DNA of 64,000 bases from contig JAAEPD010000087.1 of assembly GCA_024222455.1 (NCBI GenBank), positions 1 to 64,000 of the forward strand. The letters are read 5' to 3'. This DNA comes from Aureispira sp. (GTDB lineage: Bacteria; Bacteroidota; Bacteroidia; Chitinophagales; Saprospiraceae). The notes under the pieces were generated by a model. It was not told the origin of the DNA, made no database searches, and saw only the letters and a program-made list of their open reading frames with translations. Each line of letters begins with the position of its first letter. Position 1 is the first letter of the stretch. Positions 28,601-38,219 of the stretch are shown here, one piece after another. Made by a program: the position numbers and the translations under genes.

Positions 28601-30802
28601 AAATTTGAATCCAGGTGGTAAGCCACAAACACTATTTGCATCAAAAATATATTCTGGACCAGAACCTGTAGCTTCTACTCTACAATTGTATTGCAAACCA
28701 GTATTATTATCAAAAATAGTAATGTCTGCAGAATCAATAGCAGAGAAGTTGCTAGACGCATTGATAGAAACATAAGCATGCTCAAAATCGGGGTTAGCCC
28801 CATCTGTAATAACAGAACCATTCAGCACCACTTCCATAGTATCTCCAAATAGAAAACGATTAAACTTAATTTTGTTGCTGTCTAAGCTACCTGAAAGATC
28901 ACGAACTTTATTATTGTCATTGTCTGGCGATCCAAAATTGATACGTTGAATATTGCCATAGTCTATCAAAAAACCTGCATTGCAAGGAGATGGGCAGCCA
29001 ACCAAAAAGGTAGTAGCTGTTCCACAGGCTAACCGAAAAGAAGTAAAATCTGTACAACTTGGGTTAGGGACATAATTAAGATTGATTCCAATATCTTGAG
29101 TTCCTCCTACACCTCCATTGGCAGCACAATCACCACGTAGTTTTATGCGAATAGCTCTAGTTAACGTCTCTAGAATTGGAGCATTGTATCGAGCTGTGAC
29201 AGTATCTCCACTCACTATAGTCGCATCTGGGAAAAGCCCTCTATAAAGAATATCTCCAGGATTATTGTCAAAGACTAAACCATTGGGGAGTATAAATTGG
29301 AATTCGATATAACCACCAGGTTCATTATTGTTGAAGTACATTCCAGAGAAATAAAAATCAAAATTTTCTGTACTGTCAGACTCAATGCTAGACGGTACTT
29401 CATATAGCCTAAAACGGGGATTCATTATAAGATAAGTAGGTGTAGTATTCGTTACGAAACTACCATTGCCACAAGGGTCTTTGTAAGAAGAAGAAGGACG
29501 GTTGTAGAAATGATAAGTCCCCGAATAACAAGTATTACTCAAGTTTGGACGACAATAATTAACATCCCAGTTTATGAATAGGGTATCTCCAACTTCTAGT
29601 GTAATAGAGTCAGGGAAGGTATATCTAAAATTAGTATAATAGCGTCTGCTGCTACCATGACATTGAGCACGCCAACTATCAAAAGGAATAGTATCCTGCT
29701 CGAGTACTGTTAAGTCCGTATTCAAAATTTGTTGCTGAGTACCAGTACTGCCAATCGTAAAATAAACAGAACCTGTATCAATAGGTGCATGATAGATGGC
29801 TGTATTAATCCCACCATTATTAAAAAATATTTTAGTAGCAGTACCAGTTCCATTATTAATAAGCATACAGGTTTGGGATTGCGGACCATCTCCAAAACAC
29901 CAGTTGTTATGGTTAATAGTGCGTTCTATAGCTAAGTTGGGTGTGCCAGGGATGACATTAGCGGCTATTGGGAACGTAGATATCTTGCAGGATAGTCCAT
30001 CGCAGCCCCAACCTGTATTCAAATCAGTACTTAAGTTATTGCAATCGCTGATGGTAATTTTATAAACAACTGTTAAATCCTCACCAGCAATAAGTAGGCT
30101 ATCTGTGCCTAAGGCATCGTTGACAAACCAAATAGTATCATTAGTTGCGTTCAAGGTACCTATATTAGGGCTAGAATATTGAATGCCAGAAGTAGGGTTA
30201 AGTGCTAAGAAAACACTATCTGTTGCTCCATTACCACCATTAGTAATAACAACACTTTGACTATGGATACTCCCTACAGCTCCTGTAAGACTAGCAGGTG
30301 TAACACTACTAAAACTTAGAGATGGTGCTAATAAACTGTAAGCACTACTTGGTGCTGAAGTATGGCTTCCTGTACTATGATTGAGGGTATATTGGTTGGC
30401 TAAAACTCCACTACCCTCTACGAAGGTAAGTGCATCACAATTGGCTCGAATAGCAATATTGAATTGGACAGTACCACTAACAGAAGGAATGTCATTCATA
30501 GAGAAAATAGGAGCATTTAAGTCGCTAATATCAAATTCTTGGAGATTGAAACTGGTCAACTCATTGAAGGTGCCAGGTCTATAAAATACTCCAGGAGGAA
30601 AATTGATTGTAAGTTGAGGGGTTACAAATGGACTTCCACTAACATTAGTAAATTCTACTAAAAAGGTATCTTGCTCATAACATGTAGTTAGGCTGAGACT
30701 ACCACTACTTGTCAAATTCCAATTGACTTGAGCTGTGCCAATTTGAGCGAGGAACAATAGCCCTGAGAAGACAAGGCAACGCCATGTAAAATTTTGTTTC
30801 AT
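25679..30802 (-). CDS. Giant T9SS-exported protein (1707 aa), putative surface adhesin
   Basis: Signal peptide to about residue 24, then about 1500 residues of repeated immunoglobulin-like/DUF11-like beta-sandwich modules rich in Thr, Ser and Asn, with recurring 'LxxNxGTGTATKIFF' and 'GDTLFINWDV' patterns. A CARDB-like module lies near residues 1440-1520 ('LLNATISNSGKDVALGDE'), then a segment 'VELQWQSTEEENLSYFEVQRSANG' (fibronectin-like), common just before T9SS tails. The C-terminus is a T9SS sorting domain (LYPIPVRDQLQLSL ... SYWIQLGAG ... KFIKID). Many Cys pairs suggest disulphides. It is divergent from kinase 1, and the intervening 171 bp carry 21-bp-phased AACGAA repeats. Adhesin role is inferred from architecture. 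Confidence 0.88.
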   Translation of the reverse strand: MKQNFTWRCLVFSGLLFLAQIGTAQVNWNLTSSGSLSLTTCYEQDTFLVEFTNVSGSPFVTPQLTINFPPGVFYRPGTFNELTSFNLQEFDISDLNAPIFSMNDIPSVSGTVQFNIAIRANCDALTFVEGSGVLANQYTLNHSTGSHTSAPSSAYSLLAPSLSFSSVTPASLTGAVGSIHSQSVVITNGGNGATDSVFLALNPTSGIQYSSPNIGTLNATNDTIWFVNDALGTDSLLIAGEDLTVVYKITISDCNNLSTDLNTGWGCDGLSCKISTFPIAANVIPGTPNLAIERTINHNNWCFGDGPQSQTCMLINNGTGTATKIFFNNGGINTAIYHAPIDTGSVYFTIGSTGTQQQILNTDLTVLEQDTIPFDSWRAQCHGSSRRYYTNFRYTFPDSITLEVGDTLFINWDVNYCRPNLSNTCYSGTYHFYNRPSSSYKDPCGNGSFVTNTTPTYLIMNPRFRLYEVPSSIESDSTENFDFYFSGMYFNNNEPGGYIEFQFILPNGLVFDNNPGDILYRGLFPDATIVSGDTVTARYNAPILETLTRAIRIKLRGDCAANGGVGGTQDIGINLNYVPNPSCTDFTSFRLACGTATTFLVGCPSPCNAGFLIDYGNIQRINFGSPDNDNNKVRDLSGSLDSNKIKFNRFLFGDTMEVVLNGSVITDGANPDFEHAYVSINASSNFSAIDSADITIFDNNTGLQYNCRVEATGSGPEYIFDANSVCGLPPGFKFEQDDSIVFRGLFELTTNLGFSQSVAPFLGSIYMSDSLNPTVDSLKFGCDGLPGNFIIVGYRAIINFDNALNNVYSCQSPAMSVKIISSMGAQSSRWFPYEYRLPIIPDSFIITVPNGYTWDFSSVRDLVNNNTSPTGWPSEAISPDIIRNNGTEWVFDIKQYLAIYGGTKEVLSEECQIQLAYRPKGSCEVVPLTPQTGTIAMYTFDTLTNTNAAEIGSGHRMRLFPPDLSIVPITPTVVATQDTVEWLIRVQNIANNSDADSTFLGIESIAGSIQIIDIFDTTNNVTVTPSSKGIYKLGAILQADDSYYRIRAVQNSCVADSLLLKVGWNCNGYPDTITDYPCTLQQEYLKIQTPPSEIQLLVTGPTDSVDMCEVFTYEIELTSAQPSNVYDLATIVDLTSGLNFESGSVQIEHPVNSGFVVVADPTVSGSQLTFDINAYSSKINTEGLIGTANADSTNERKIKLRFDLSTDCDFTSGTNFPISVEAERPCGDTIPTLNFNVTPIVIKGTGDAPYFTQMRTNIDTVASCGSASTHNYEVYIRNLGGGETRSSDEIVIQFPTDVSFLSYNPVAAGQINAPSTQPTQAVVAGMNQLTWAMPASIPVGDSVLFRFQIDVNAMPTFCGSYPSPTFTSFNTDLTCVADASTCSSMAINGSTSSEIVVDRPNLGITINTYNNNISGAQNTVLLNATISNSGKDVALGDETTVEFFCDTDHSGGYTTGDVLLGEYQTTLAIPNGGSVTFDWNQIINNTSCDPALGDSIIATFRTVPDNGDQQCACAFGQEVRFLPVQLVSFEGKEEDCAVELQWQSTEEENLSYFEVQRSANGFEFEALRQLTATGSGSVYRFMDKALKHSSNYYRLRTVDTDGLQQFSKVIQVQSSCFEQLQQLNFKLYPIPVRDQLQLSLVAEGLDSEELNIKILDVLGQVVYDKSVILKRGMQQQQIDVQLLPAGSYWIQLGAGTWRQQRKFIKID

Positions 30803-30823
30803 AGTGCGGTTTTTATAATCTAC

Positions 30824-30850
30824 TTATGGATAATACTTTATGGATAATAC
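30824..30850. repeat. 13-bp direct repeat, two copies
   Basis: TTATGGATAATAC at 30824-30836 and 30838-30850, separated by one base, in the presumed 5' leader of the 1707-aa protein gene. Significance unknown. Confidence 0.8.
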
Positions 30851-30889
30851 AAATGTAGGGCATTAAGTAGTAGAGCGTTAGTGCAAAAC

Positions 30890-30938
30890 AACAAACAGGG
30901 CATATGACTTAACGAAGAGGGAATATGAAGCAACGAAG
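30890..30938. promoter_or_regulatory. Array A: AACGAA-type repeats at 21-bp steps (putative LytTR operator)
   Basis: AACGAAG at 30911-30917 and 30932-30938, plus a degenerate AACAAAC at 30890-30896, all exactly 21 bp apart, each within a wider ATATGA-containing unit. The array lies between the divergent starts of the 1707-aa T9SS gene (30802) and kinase 1 (30974). On the minus strand the core reads TTCGTTAAG, matching 8 of 9 positions of the published LytTR repeat consensus. It could control either or both genes. Confidence 0.6.
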
Positions 30939-30973
30939 CAAAAAATGCTAGAATAATTGTATTTTGATAAAAG

Positions 30974-33900
30974 ATGAATTATTTGCTATACATATGGTGT
31001 TTTTTGGGTATGCTTTCGTTGTGTCAGGGGCAATCTTCTTACTATTGGAAGTTGACTGATGAAGATGGTTTGCCAAGCATGGAGGTTTATGATATATTGC
31101 AAGACTCTAAGGGCTATGTCTGGATTGCAACGGATGGAGGTTTATGTAGATTTGATGGGATGAGTTTGAAAACATATAAACACCCAGAACAAAAAGGTTT
31201 AGCTGCTACTCGAATACAAGAGGACGAAAGAGGTTTTATTTGGTATAAAAACTTCAAGAATCAGCTGTTTTATGTGGATAGTTCAAATACCACAAAATTG
31301 CTCGAACTCCCCAATAATGTAGAGCTAAATACTTATTTTATATACAAACATTTAGGTTCTAAAGTATGGATTAATAGCAATCAGTTTTATGTTTATGATT
31401 TCAACAATAAATTGTGGGCTACCGATTCTATCCCTAATATAAGTCCTGGAGCTTACGCAGGTAATGGGTCAACAGAGTTGCAGGCAACAAAAGATGCTTT
31501 AGTTTTTATCAATCGCAAAGGAGAGTTATGGACTAAAACAGAAACTAGTGCAGCCTTGAAATGTACTATTGATGCAGATAAATTTAAAAATCACATTGTT
31601 TATCCTTTTGGGCAAGATTCAATAGTATTAGTGACTCGCCAAGCTGTATATATAGATGCTATTGATCAAATTTGCAACTTAAAAGAAGAGGCTGTATTGA
31701 TAGACCAAAAAGAAGTTTTAGATGCAGTTGTTCATACAGATGCTATTTGGGTGCGTACTCGAAAAGGGGCTTATTGTTTTCAGAAGGGTAGTAAAGGGAA
31801 ATGGGAGCAGGTTTACCATTTGTTAGAAAACGAGCAAATATCGGCTGTTCAAAAGGATCGTGAAGGGAATATATGGATAGGAACATTGCAAGGTGGTGTT
31901 TATATTTTTCCCTCTTTGGATATACAGTACTTTAATGAACAAAATTCTACACTGACCAACTCACACATACACTGTATTACTAAAGATGCCCAGGAACGAC
32001 TATTTTTGGGAGCTAGTGATGGAAATTTGATGCATTTTGATCCTAAAAGCTATCAAACCACCAATAGATATACAGGTAAACAAGCTGCTGTAACAGCAGC
32101 CGTTGTAGATTATAAACGTGCTCAAATATTATTCAGCGCAGAAGGCTTGCATGTAGCAGACCTAAACGACCCTAGTCGTATAGAAAGTAAATATGTCTTG
32201 CTATGGGGGCATGAGATGGAAATATACAAAGAAGATCAAATCTTGGCTGGCAACTATTTGGGAGCTTATACTTATAGTTTAGTGGGAGCCCCCGCATCTA
32301 CTCAACCTGACCCAAGTGTCTTTAATAATCAAGCTAAGTATCATACAAAGTATATAAAAGATGGTGAAACGCAATATCCAATTATTCGACATACTTTTAA
32401 GCTTCGTAAACGGACTACAGCTATTTGGGTAGATAAACTGGTTGAAGATAAGTTTTGGCTTGGCTTTGGCGATAGCCTTTTTTATTATGAAAATACGATA
32501 CCTAAACCTATTTTAACTAAAGAAAATAAGAGTCTATCTGTAACCGATATACATCAAACAGAGAATGGGACTATTTGGGTGACTACACCTAATGATGGGG
32601 TTTATGGAATTGATGACAATCAAGTGAAATATCATTTTTCGCTGAAAGATGGCCTGCCTAGTATCAATTGCAAAACATTAACTACAGATAAGGATTGGCT
32701 TTGGGTTGGTACTGACAAGGGTTTGTGCAAACTAAACATAACAACATCTGAAATATTGGTCTATAATCAATTGGATGGTTTAGTTTCTGAAGAAATTAGA
32801 GATATAGAGGTTGTGGATGGAGTAGTTTGGGCTGCCACTATTAAGGGGCTAATAGGGATGGATACACACACACCTATGTTTAATAAAACTGCTCCATTTA
32901 TACACTTGACAGCTGTCTATATTAATAATAACAATACTCCTTTAGATCAAGGGCTTGAATTGACTTATACTCAGAATAATTTGAAGCTGGATTTTCAGAC
33001 TACTCTTATAAGAGGTCGAGGGAACTATGTCTATGAGTATCGCTTGTTGGGTTTAGATAGTGTTTGGTTAGAACAACCTAGTAGTACAAATTTTGTTCGT
33101 TTTCAGAGTTTAGTGTCAGGTGATTATGTGTTTGAGGTACGTGCAAAAAATGAAGATGGAGTGAGAAGTATTCATGCAGCTAGTATAGCGTTTAGTATAA
33201 AACCTCCATATTGGCAAACATGGTGGTTTAGAGGATTGAGTTATCTTGTTATGGGGTTAATAGTTGCCATAGGGCTAGGATGGCGATATCAAATTATGCG
33301 TAAACGACAGGCTATAGAAAATAGCATGAATCAGTTGAGAATGCAGGCGTTACAGTCACAGATGAATCCCCATTTTGTGTTTAATGCAATGAGTACTATC
33401 CAAAGTTATTGGGTGCAAAAACAACCTAAAATAGCATTGATGTATCATGCTAGGTTTGCTAAATTAATGCGCTTGATTTTCGACTATTCAAAGGAGTTGA
33501 CTATACATATAGAGGATGAATTAGAGTTCTTGAAAACCTATGTAAGTTTAGAACAAATGCGTTTTGAAGATAAGGTAGAAGTTGTTTTTGATGTAGAAGA
33601 AAACTTGGTTAACCAAGAGGTTTATATACCCCCATTATTGATTCAGCCAATAGTAGAAAATAGTTTTAAACATGGGTTTTTGCATAAAGAAGAACCTGGC
33701 TTGCTCCAAGTTGTATTAAAAAAGGAAGGAAATTATCTATATTGCAAAATAGTAGATGATGGGGTAGGCCGTGTAGAGGCTAAAGAAAATAGAGCTTGGC
33801 AAAATAATGAAGAGAAGGAGCGGTCGAGTACAGATGTAGTAATAGAACGCTTGGCTATTCTGAATAAAACGTATGGAGCTAACTCTAATCAAGTTACTTT

Positions 33901-33976
33901 TAAAGTAACTGACTTAGAATCTGCTGATGGGCAAGCTAATGGAACCCAAATAGAAATGTGGATACCTTTAAAATAA
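30974..33976 (+). CDS. Reg_prop/Y_Y_Y LytS-type histidine kinase 1
   Basis: Hybrid sensor with a large periplasmic part: signal peptide (to about 19), a two-component-regulator propeller built of Reg_prop blades ('VYDILQDSKGYVWIATDGGL', 'NIWIGTLQGGVYIFPS', 'DWLWVGTDKGLCKL'), a Y_Y_Y domain (about 655-735, 'YVYEYRLLGLDSVWLEQPS'), one transmembrane helix (about 750-772), then a LytS-type His_kinase with QMNPHFVFNAM (His800) and an HATPase with 'PIVENSFKHGF' and DDGVGR. Bacteroidota propeller sensors usually respond to carbohydrates, but the ligand here is unknown. The response regulator follows after 13 bp. It is closely paralogous to the kinase at 42525. Confidence 0.92.
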   Translation: MNYLLYIWCFLGMLSLCQGQSSYYWKLTDEDGLPSMEVYDILQDSKGYVWIATDGGLCRFDGMSLKTYKHPEQKGLAATRIQEDERGFIWYKNFKNQLFYVDSSNTTKLLELPNNVELNTYFIYKHLGSKVWINSNQFYVYDFNNKLWATDSIPNISPGAYAGNGSTELQATKDALVFINRKGELWTKTETSAALKCTIDADKFKNHIVYPFGQDSIVLVTRQAVYIDAIDQICNLKEEAVLIDQKEVLDAVVHTDAIWVRTRKGAYCFQKGSKGKWEQVYHLLENEQISAVQKDREGNIWIGTLQGGVYIFPSLDIQYFNEQNSTLTNSHIHCITKDAQERLFLGASDGNLMHFDPKSYQTTNRYTGKQAAVTAAVVDYKRAQILFSAEGLHVADLNDPSRIESKYVLLWGHEMEIYKEDQILAGNYLGAYTYSLVGAPASTQPDPSVFNNQAKYHTKYIKDGETQYPIIRHTFKLRKRTTAIWVDKLVEDKFWLGFGDSLFYYENTIPKPILTKENKSLSVTDIHQTENGTIWVTTPNDGVYGIDDNQVKYHFSLKDGLPSINCKTLTTDKDWLWVGTDKGLCKLNITTSEILVYNQLDGLVSEEIRDIEVVDGVVWAATIKGLIGMDTHTPMFNKTAPFIHLTAVYINNNNTPLDQGLELTYTQNNLKLDFQTTLIRGRGNYVYEYRLLGLDSVWLEQPSSTNFVRFQSLVSGDYVFEVRAKNEDGVRSIHAASIAFSIKPPYWQTWWFRGLSYLVMGLIVAIGLGWRYQIMRKRQAIENSMNQLRMQALQSQMNPHFVFNAMSTIQSYWVQKQPKIALMYHARFAKLMRLIFDYSKELTIHIEDELEFLKTYVSLEQMRFEDKVEVVFDVEENLVNQEVYIPPLLIQPIVENSFKHGFLHKEEPGLLQVVLKKEGNYLYCKIVDDGVGRVEAKENRAWQNNEEKERSSTDVVIERLAILNKTYGANSNQVTFKVTDLESADGQANGTQIEMWIPLK

Positions 33977-33989
33977 CTCTGGATAGACT

Positions 33990-34739
33990 ATGAAGTTGAT
34001 TCAATGTGTAATTGTAGAAGACGAAAAACAAACACGTAATTTTTTGCGCTCTTTGCTTGAGGGGTATTGCGAAGATATAGAAGTGGTTGCAGAAGCTGCG
34101 GATGTAGAAGAGGCTGTTGTGGCTATCAAAAAACATCAACCAGATTTAGTTTTTTTGGATATTGAAATGCCAAGAGAAAATGGTTTTAACCTCTATAAGT
34201 ACTTTGACTCTATTGATTTTGAAGTTATTTTTACTACTGCTTATAGTCAGTATGCTATAAAAGCAATCAAATTAGCAGCCTTAGATTATCTGATAAAACC
34301 CATTGCTTTAGAAGAGTTAAAAGAAGCTTTAGGGAGATTTAGAGATAAACAAAAAGAACCTAAAGATTATAGTTCTAATCATAAATTGATAGAAACTACC
34401 CTAAAAAGTAATATCCCTCAGAAAATAGCCTTGCCTTGTGCTGATGGTTATATTTTTGCCAAAGTAGATGAAATTGTTAGATGCCAATCAGATCGAAGTT
34501 ATACACTTTTTGTGCTCGAAAACAAAGAACAGGTTTGGACCTCTCGAAACTTGGGAGAATATGATAATATCTTAAGTGAATATGGTTTTGCAAGAGTACA
34601 CCGATCACATTTGATCAATCCAAAATTTATCAAAAAGTTTGTTCGAAAAAAGACTTCTGTGTTAATAATGGAAGATGACTGTGAAATCATTATTTCTGCA
34701 ACTAAACGAGATGAACTCCTCAGAAAGTTTTTTCTATAA
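33990..34739 (+). CDS. LytTR-family response regulator 1
   Basis: Receiver domain with acidic pocket E10-D11-E12, phosphoacceptor Asp57 (LVFLDIEMPRENG), 'IFTTAYSQYAIKAI' and 'YLIKPI'. The LytTR DNA-binding domain (about 140-247) has 'DEIVRCQSDRSYTLFVL' and 'FARVHRSHLINP'. It is cotranscribed with kinase 1 (13-bp gap) and very similar to regulator 2 at 45544. LytTR proteins bind 9-bp direct repeats 21 bp apart; four such arrays precede the neighbouring T9SS cargo genes. Cytoplasmic; predicted to be phosphorylated by kinase 1. Confidence 0.93.
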   Translation: MKLIQCVIVEDEKQTRNFLRSLLEGYCEDIEVVAEAADVEEAVVAIKKHQPDLVFLDIEMPRENGFNLYKYFDSIDFEVIFTTAYSQYAIKAIKLAALDYLIKPIALEELKEALGRFRDKQKEPKDYSSNHKLIETTLKSNIPQKIALPCADGYIFAKVDEIVRCQSDRSYTLFVLENKEQVWTSRNLGEYDNILSEYGFARVHRSHLINPKFIKKFVRKKTSVLIMEDDCEIIISATKRDELLRKFFL

Positions 34740-34776
34740 AAAAATAGAGCAGCCACTGTTTTCAATATGGCTGCTC
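34740..34776 (-). terminator. Terminator of the FG-GAP T9SS gene
   Basis: Nine-bp stem 34747-34755 with 34768-34776. On the minus strand it is followed by a T-rich run. It lies between regulator 1 and the convergent T9SS gene. Confidence 0.75.
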
Positions 34777-34800
34777 CTGCTTTAGAGTATAGTATTTATC

Positions 34801-37800
34801 TTACTGTTTCAGTATTTTTAGACTTCCTAAATACTTATCCTCACTTTGTAATTGCAAGAAATAGACACCAGGCATACTATTCAAGTTAATATTTAACTGT
34901 TGCTGATTATCAAAAAATAGCTCTTGGACTATTTGCCCTGTTACAGTACTAACCTTTATTTGAATCTGATTATAATGTTGTCCTAAATCTAGGGTTACTT
35001 GGCCAGTAGTAGGGTTAGGATAGGCTTTGATCATCTCTGTATCTTGAATGTTTTCCACCTTTGTAACCACAAAACAAGTTGAAGTATCTGTACAGTTAGA
35101 GTTTCCTTTGTAGGTGATAATTGCATAGTTTCCAGTTCCTGTAGGTGTATAACTATCTCCATAGCCAACTACTGTAAAGTTGTTATTACAATCGACCCAT
35201 TGGAAGTAGTCACCAGCATTTTGGTCATAATATATATTGCTAGATAAGCTGCCATTTGATAAACTTACTACAGGTGTTTCTCCTAGAATATCAGCGATTA
35301 AGACATTAATTGTATTGCAACCAGCACCTGCTAAAGTAGTGTCGATATAAGTACCATCTGTATCCGCAGATTGACCATACCATGGTATAGCATCACAACT
35401 TGCTTGGTAACTTTTATTAAGTTCATATGGACTAACCTCATGCACATAGAGTATCTGTGTACTATTAAACGAAATATTAGCACTAGCCAAACTAACAATC
35501 TTACCATCTGATATAGCAACAGCTCTACCAAATTGCTCTGTTTCATCAATCGTTCTAAGTTGGTCAAGTTGTGTGAGTGTACCAGAAGGATCAACTAAGT
35601 AAAGGCGTATATCTCCTTCAGCAGTAGCTGTGATGCCTGATTGGAAAGTCTTGTTTCTATCCGATACTACCAACAGTTCTCCATCTGCATCAAGGTCAAG
35701 TCCTAAACTAGAACCTTGGAAGTATCCAGAAGCATAGCTGCCTATATTAGCTGTTTGTGTCCAGTTGTTGTTGCTTGTATTTTTCTTAAACAAACGAGCA
35801 CCACCTGAAGTGCCTGTGTAGGAACTTGGTCCAGAACCAACGGTATATGTTCTTCCTGAGAACCCAACAGCTACCATACCCTGTATGACTGCTACATCAC
35901 TTCCTAGTCGATCACCATCCTTAGCATCACTGTTGGTGATAGAACCAAGAGGCGACCAGTTGCCTCCATATTGATAGACATATACTTTTCCTGCGTTTAT
36001 GTGTGTATTTACTTCTTTACCAGGGTGTCCAATGGCCATTCTATCGCCTTCAATATCTACTGAAAAACCAAATTCTCCATCAGCTCCATTCTGGTAATCA
36101 GGATTATCTATTTGTTGTGTATAATTGAACTGTGTAGTTTGATGGTTATAAATCTTGACAATGCCATACTTATTGACAGTCGTAGCATAGTCATAATAAG
36201 GTAAACCAATAACAAGATGATCGCCCTCTAAGGCTAGACCACCTTTACCTTGAGGATTATTTTGTTGATAGCTTTGGTTCTGGATAGTTTGATAGTGGCT
36301 CCAACTGTTGCCAGCTCCTTTTTTATATACAAATACTTTGTGTGTATAACTATCAGGTTGTGCAAAGGTATCTGCCGAAACAGCTATAAAATCGCCATTG
36401 ATTTCTACATTAGCACCAAATCTACCACTGTTATTATTTATGGTTTGGATGCTATTCCAAGCACCATTTATCTTTTGGAATATTTTGATATATCTTGTTG
36501 TTGTTCCTCCAATAAAGAAACTTGTAACCGCAAAGTCGCCATCAATATCCGTATCTAAAATGATTGCATTATTCCCATCTGAGTGGGTGTAGGATTCGTT
36601 CCAATTTGGATTAATATTGAGCGTTATGGTACTAACGCTGTCACAACCTTCGGGAGTTTGTAAGGTATCTAAAACCGTTGTATTGGTATAATAGGTGTCA
36701 TTGCCCCACAAATAAGGTTCACAAATAGCTCTTGTTTCAGTACCTGTATAGGTTGGTACCGTCAAGTTAAGTATCTGAACACTATCACAACCAACAGGAC
36801 TTGGAGAGGTAACCATATATTGTCCAGTTTGGTTAAAACTACTACCATAAAAAGAGGTAGAACCACAGCTTGTTAGATTATGAACTTTGTAGTTGTTGCA
36901 GCTTTTATAAAAATAAGCAGCACCAGCACTCTCCACAAAATTTTGTCCCAAGCTATCTAAGTCCTCTCTTGGAGCACCAATGAGTAGATCATCTTCCCAA
37001 AGACTAACTCCTTGTGCAAAACGATCCATAGAATCTCGATCAGGAGAAACTATTTTTTGGAATAGGCTCCATTTGCTATTATTATTCCAGTCATAATAAA
37101 TAAAAGCAGCTCCTGCATCATTTAGTGGATTAGTCTCATTTTCATCTGTTGTCTCTTCAGGAGTAGCAATAACAATTTTATTGTTATAAACACTGATTTG
37201 AGCACCAAAATAGTCATCTGTATCTGGGCTAGGATTATAAATAGTATCTACAATACCCCAATCGCCTGTTGTAGTATTAGGACGTAAGGCACATGCCAAA
37301 CCCTCGTTGTTGTTGTGTGCAGCAGCTCCAATTACCAATAGACTATCATCCATTGCCATAGCAGAGCCAAAAAAGTTGTTAGCTTGAGAAATATTATATC
37401 CATAAATCACTTGGTCAAACGCAAAAGGCCAAGTAGCCCCTTTTTCGTATCTAAAAACCTGTGATAACCCTGGAACTCCTACAAATACAGTAGAGTCTTT
37501 AGCCGCTATTGCTGCTCCAAAAAATCGATTAGCCCCTGATATACCTGTTAGAGTAGTTTCAAGAGTCCATGAACCAAAAGAGTTTTGATTATAAATGCGG
37601 ACATAACCTTGACCATTGTTGTAGTTTGGGGCGCCTGCATAAATTCGACCATCTTTCATCGTTAAAGATTGCCCTAAATTATCATTAGCATTGGTTCCAT
37701 AATGACTAATTTGGTATTTCCATCCAAGCGCATCACGAGCATAGATGTCAATACGGCCACAGTTTTGTTTTGTGCCATCGTTAGCAAAAGGAGCACCTAA

Positions 37801-38139
37801 TACGGCGATATTTCCCTCAAGAGCAACGGCCATGCCTGCTTGATCAAAATTTTGAGGAGTGATGTTAGGGTACAATGGGCCAGCAGATACCCAAACACCA
37901 GCGCCGTTTTTTTCATAGACAGCGGCTGTTCCTACAGCAGTGTAGCCAAAAAAAGAACTGGAATAACCCGGAACACCTACAATAGCATATTGATCGTTTA
38001 TAGCTACAGCATTTCCCATGAATGCATTGCTGTTCCGCTCTGAGCTGGGCGGAACATTTTTAGCGTCAAAATTCCAATACTGAGCAGTACTGATTCCTGA
38101 AATATATAATGCGAAAAAAGTAAATAATAATCTCTTCAT
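34801..38139 (-). CDS. T9SS-exported FG-GAP beta-propeller protein (1112 aa)
   Basis: Signal peptide to about residue 19 (GISTAQ), then two sets of FG-GAP/integrin-like propeller blades with the repeating pattern of 'MGNAVAINDQYAIVGVPGY', 'NFFGSAMAMDDSLLVIGAAAH' and 'DRLGSDVAVIQGMVAVGFSG'. Between them is a short 'CGSTSFYGSSFNQTGQY' segment of the kind seen in MAM/Ig-like adhesins. The C-terminus is a T9SS sorting domain (AYPNPTTGQVTLDLGQ ... PGVYFLQLQSEDKY ... ILKQ), closely similar to that of the next gene. Predicted surface or secreted protein. The upstream region holds array B. Confidence 0.9.
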   Translation of the reverse strand: MKRLLFTFFALYISGISTAQYWNFDAKNVPPSSERNSNAFMGNAVAINDQYAIVGVPGYSSSFFGYTAVGTAAVYEKNGAGVWVSAGPLYPNITPQNFDQAGMAVALEGNIAVLGAPFANDGTKQNCGRIDIYARDALGWKYQISHYGTNANDNLGQSLTMKDGRIYAGAPNYNNGQGYVRIYNQNSFGSWTLETTLTGISGANRFFGAAIAAKDSTVFVGVPGLSQVFRYEKGATWPFAFDQVIYGYNISQANNFFGSAMAMDDSLLVIGAAAHNNNEGLACALRPNTTTGDWGIVDTIYNPSPDTDDYFGAQISVYNNKIVIATPEETTDENETNPLNDAGAAFIYYDWNNNSKWSLFQKIVSPDRDSMDRFAQGVSLWEDDLLIGAPREDLDSLGQNFVESAGAAYFYKSCNNYKVHNLTSCGSTSFYGSSFNQTGQYMVTSPSPVGCDSVQILNLTVPTYTGTETRAICEPYLWGNDTYYTNTTVLDTLQTPEGCDSVSTITLNINPNWNESYTHSDGNNAIILDTDIDGDFAVTSFFIGGTTTRYIKIFQKINGAWNSIQTINNNSGRFGANVEINGDFIAVSADTFAQPDSYTHKVFVYKKGAGNSWSHYQTIQNQSYQQNNPQGKGGLALEGDHLVIGLPYYDYATTVNKYGIVKIYNHQTTQFNYTQQIDNPDYQNGADGEFGFSVDIEGDRMAIGHPGKEVNTHINAGKVYVYQYGGNWSPLGSITNSDAKDGDRLGSDVAVIQGMVAVGFSGRTYTVGSGPSSYTGTSGGARLFKKNTSNNNWTQTANIGSYASGYFQGSSLGLDLDADGELLVVSDRNKTFQSGITATAEGDIRLYLVDPSGTLTQLDQLRTIDETEQFGRAVAISDGKIVSLASANISFNSTQILYVHEVSPYELNKSYQASCDAIPWYGQSADTDGTYIDTTLAGAGCNTINVLIADILGETPVVSLSNGSLSSNIYYDQNAGDYFQWVDCNNNFTVVGYGDSYTPTGTGNYAIITYKGNSNCTDTSTCFVVTKVENIQDTEMIKAYPNPTTGQVTLDLGQHYNQIQIKVSTVTGQIVQELFFDNQQQLNINLNSMPGVYFLQLQSEDKYLGSLKILKQ

Positions 38140-38219
38140 TTGCTCTACATTTTGATGTGTTTAAACAGATAATTTTCCACAAAGGACGGAGATCTATTAG
38201 TATTACACAACCTCAAACT

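Noticed and set aside
29796-30065. Plus-strand open frame within the giant T9SS gene
   Set aside because: It lies opposite a clear signal-peptide-to-sorting-domain gene and has no recognisable protein features; a shadow frame.
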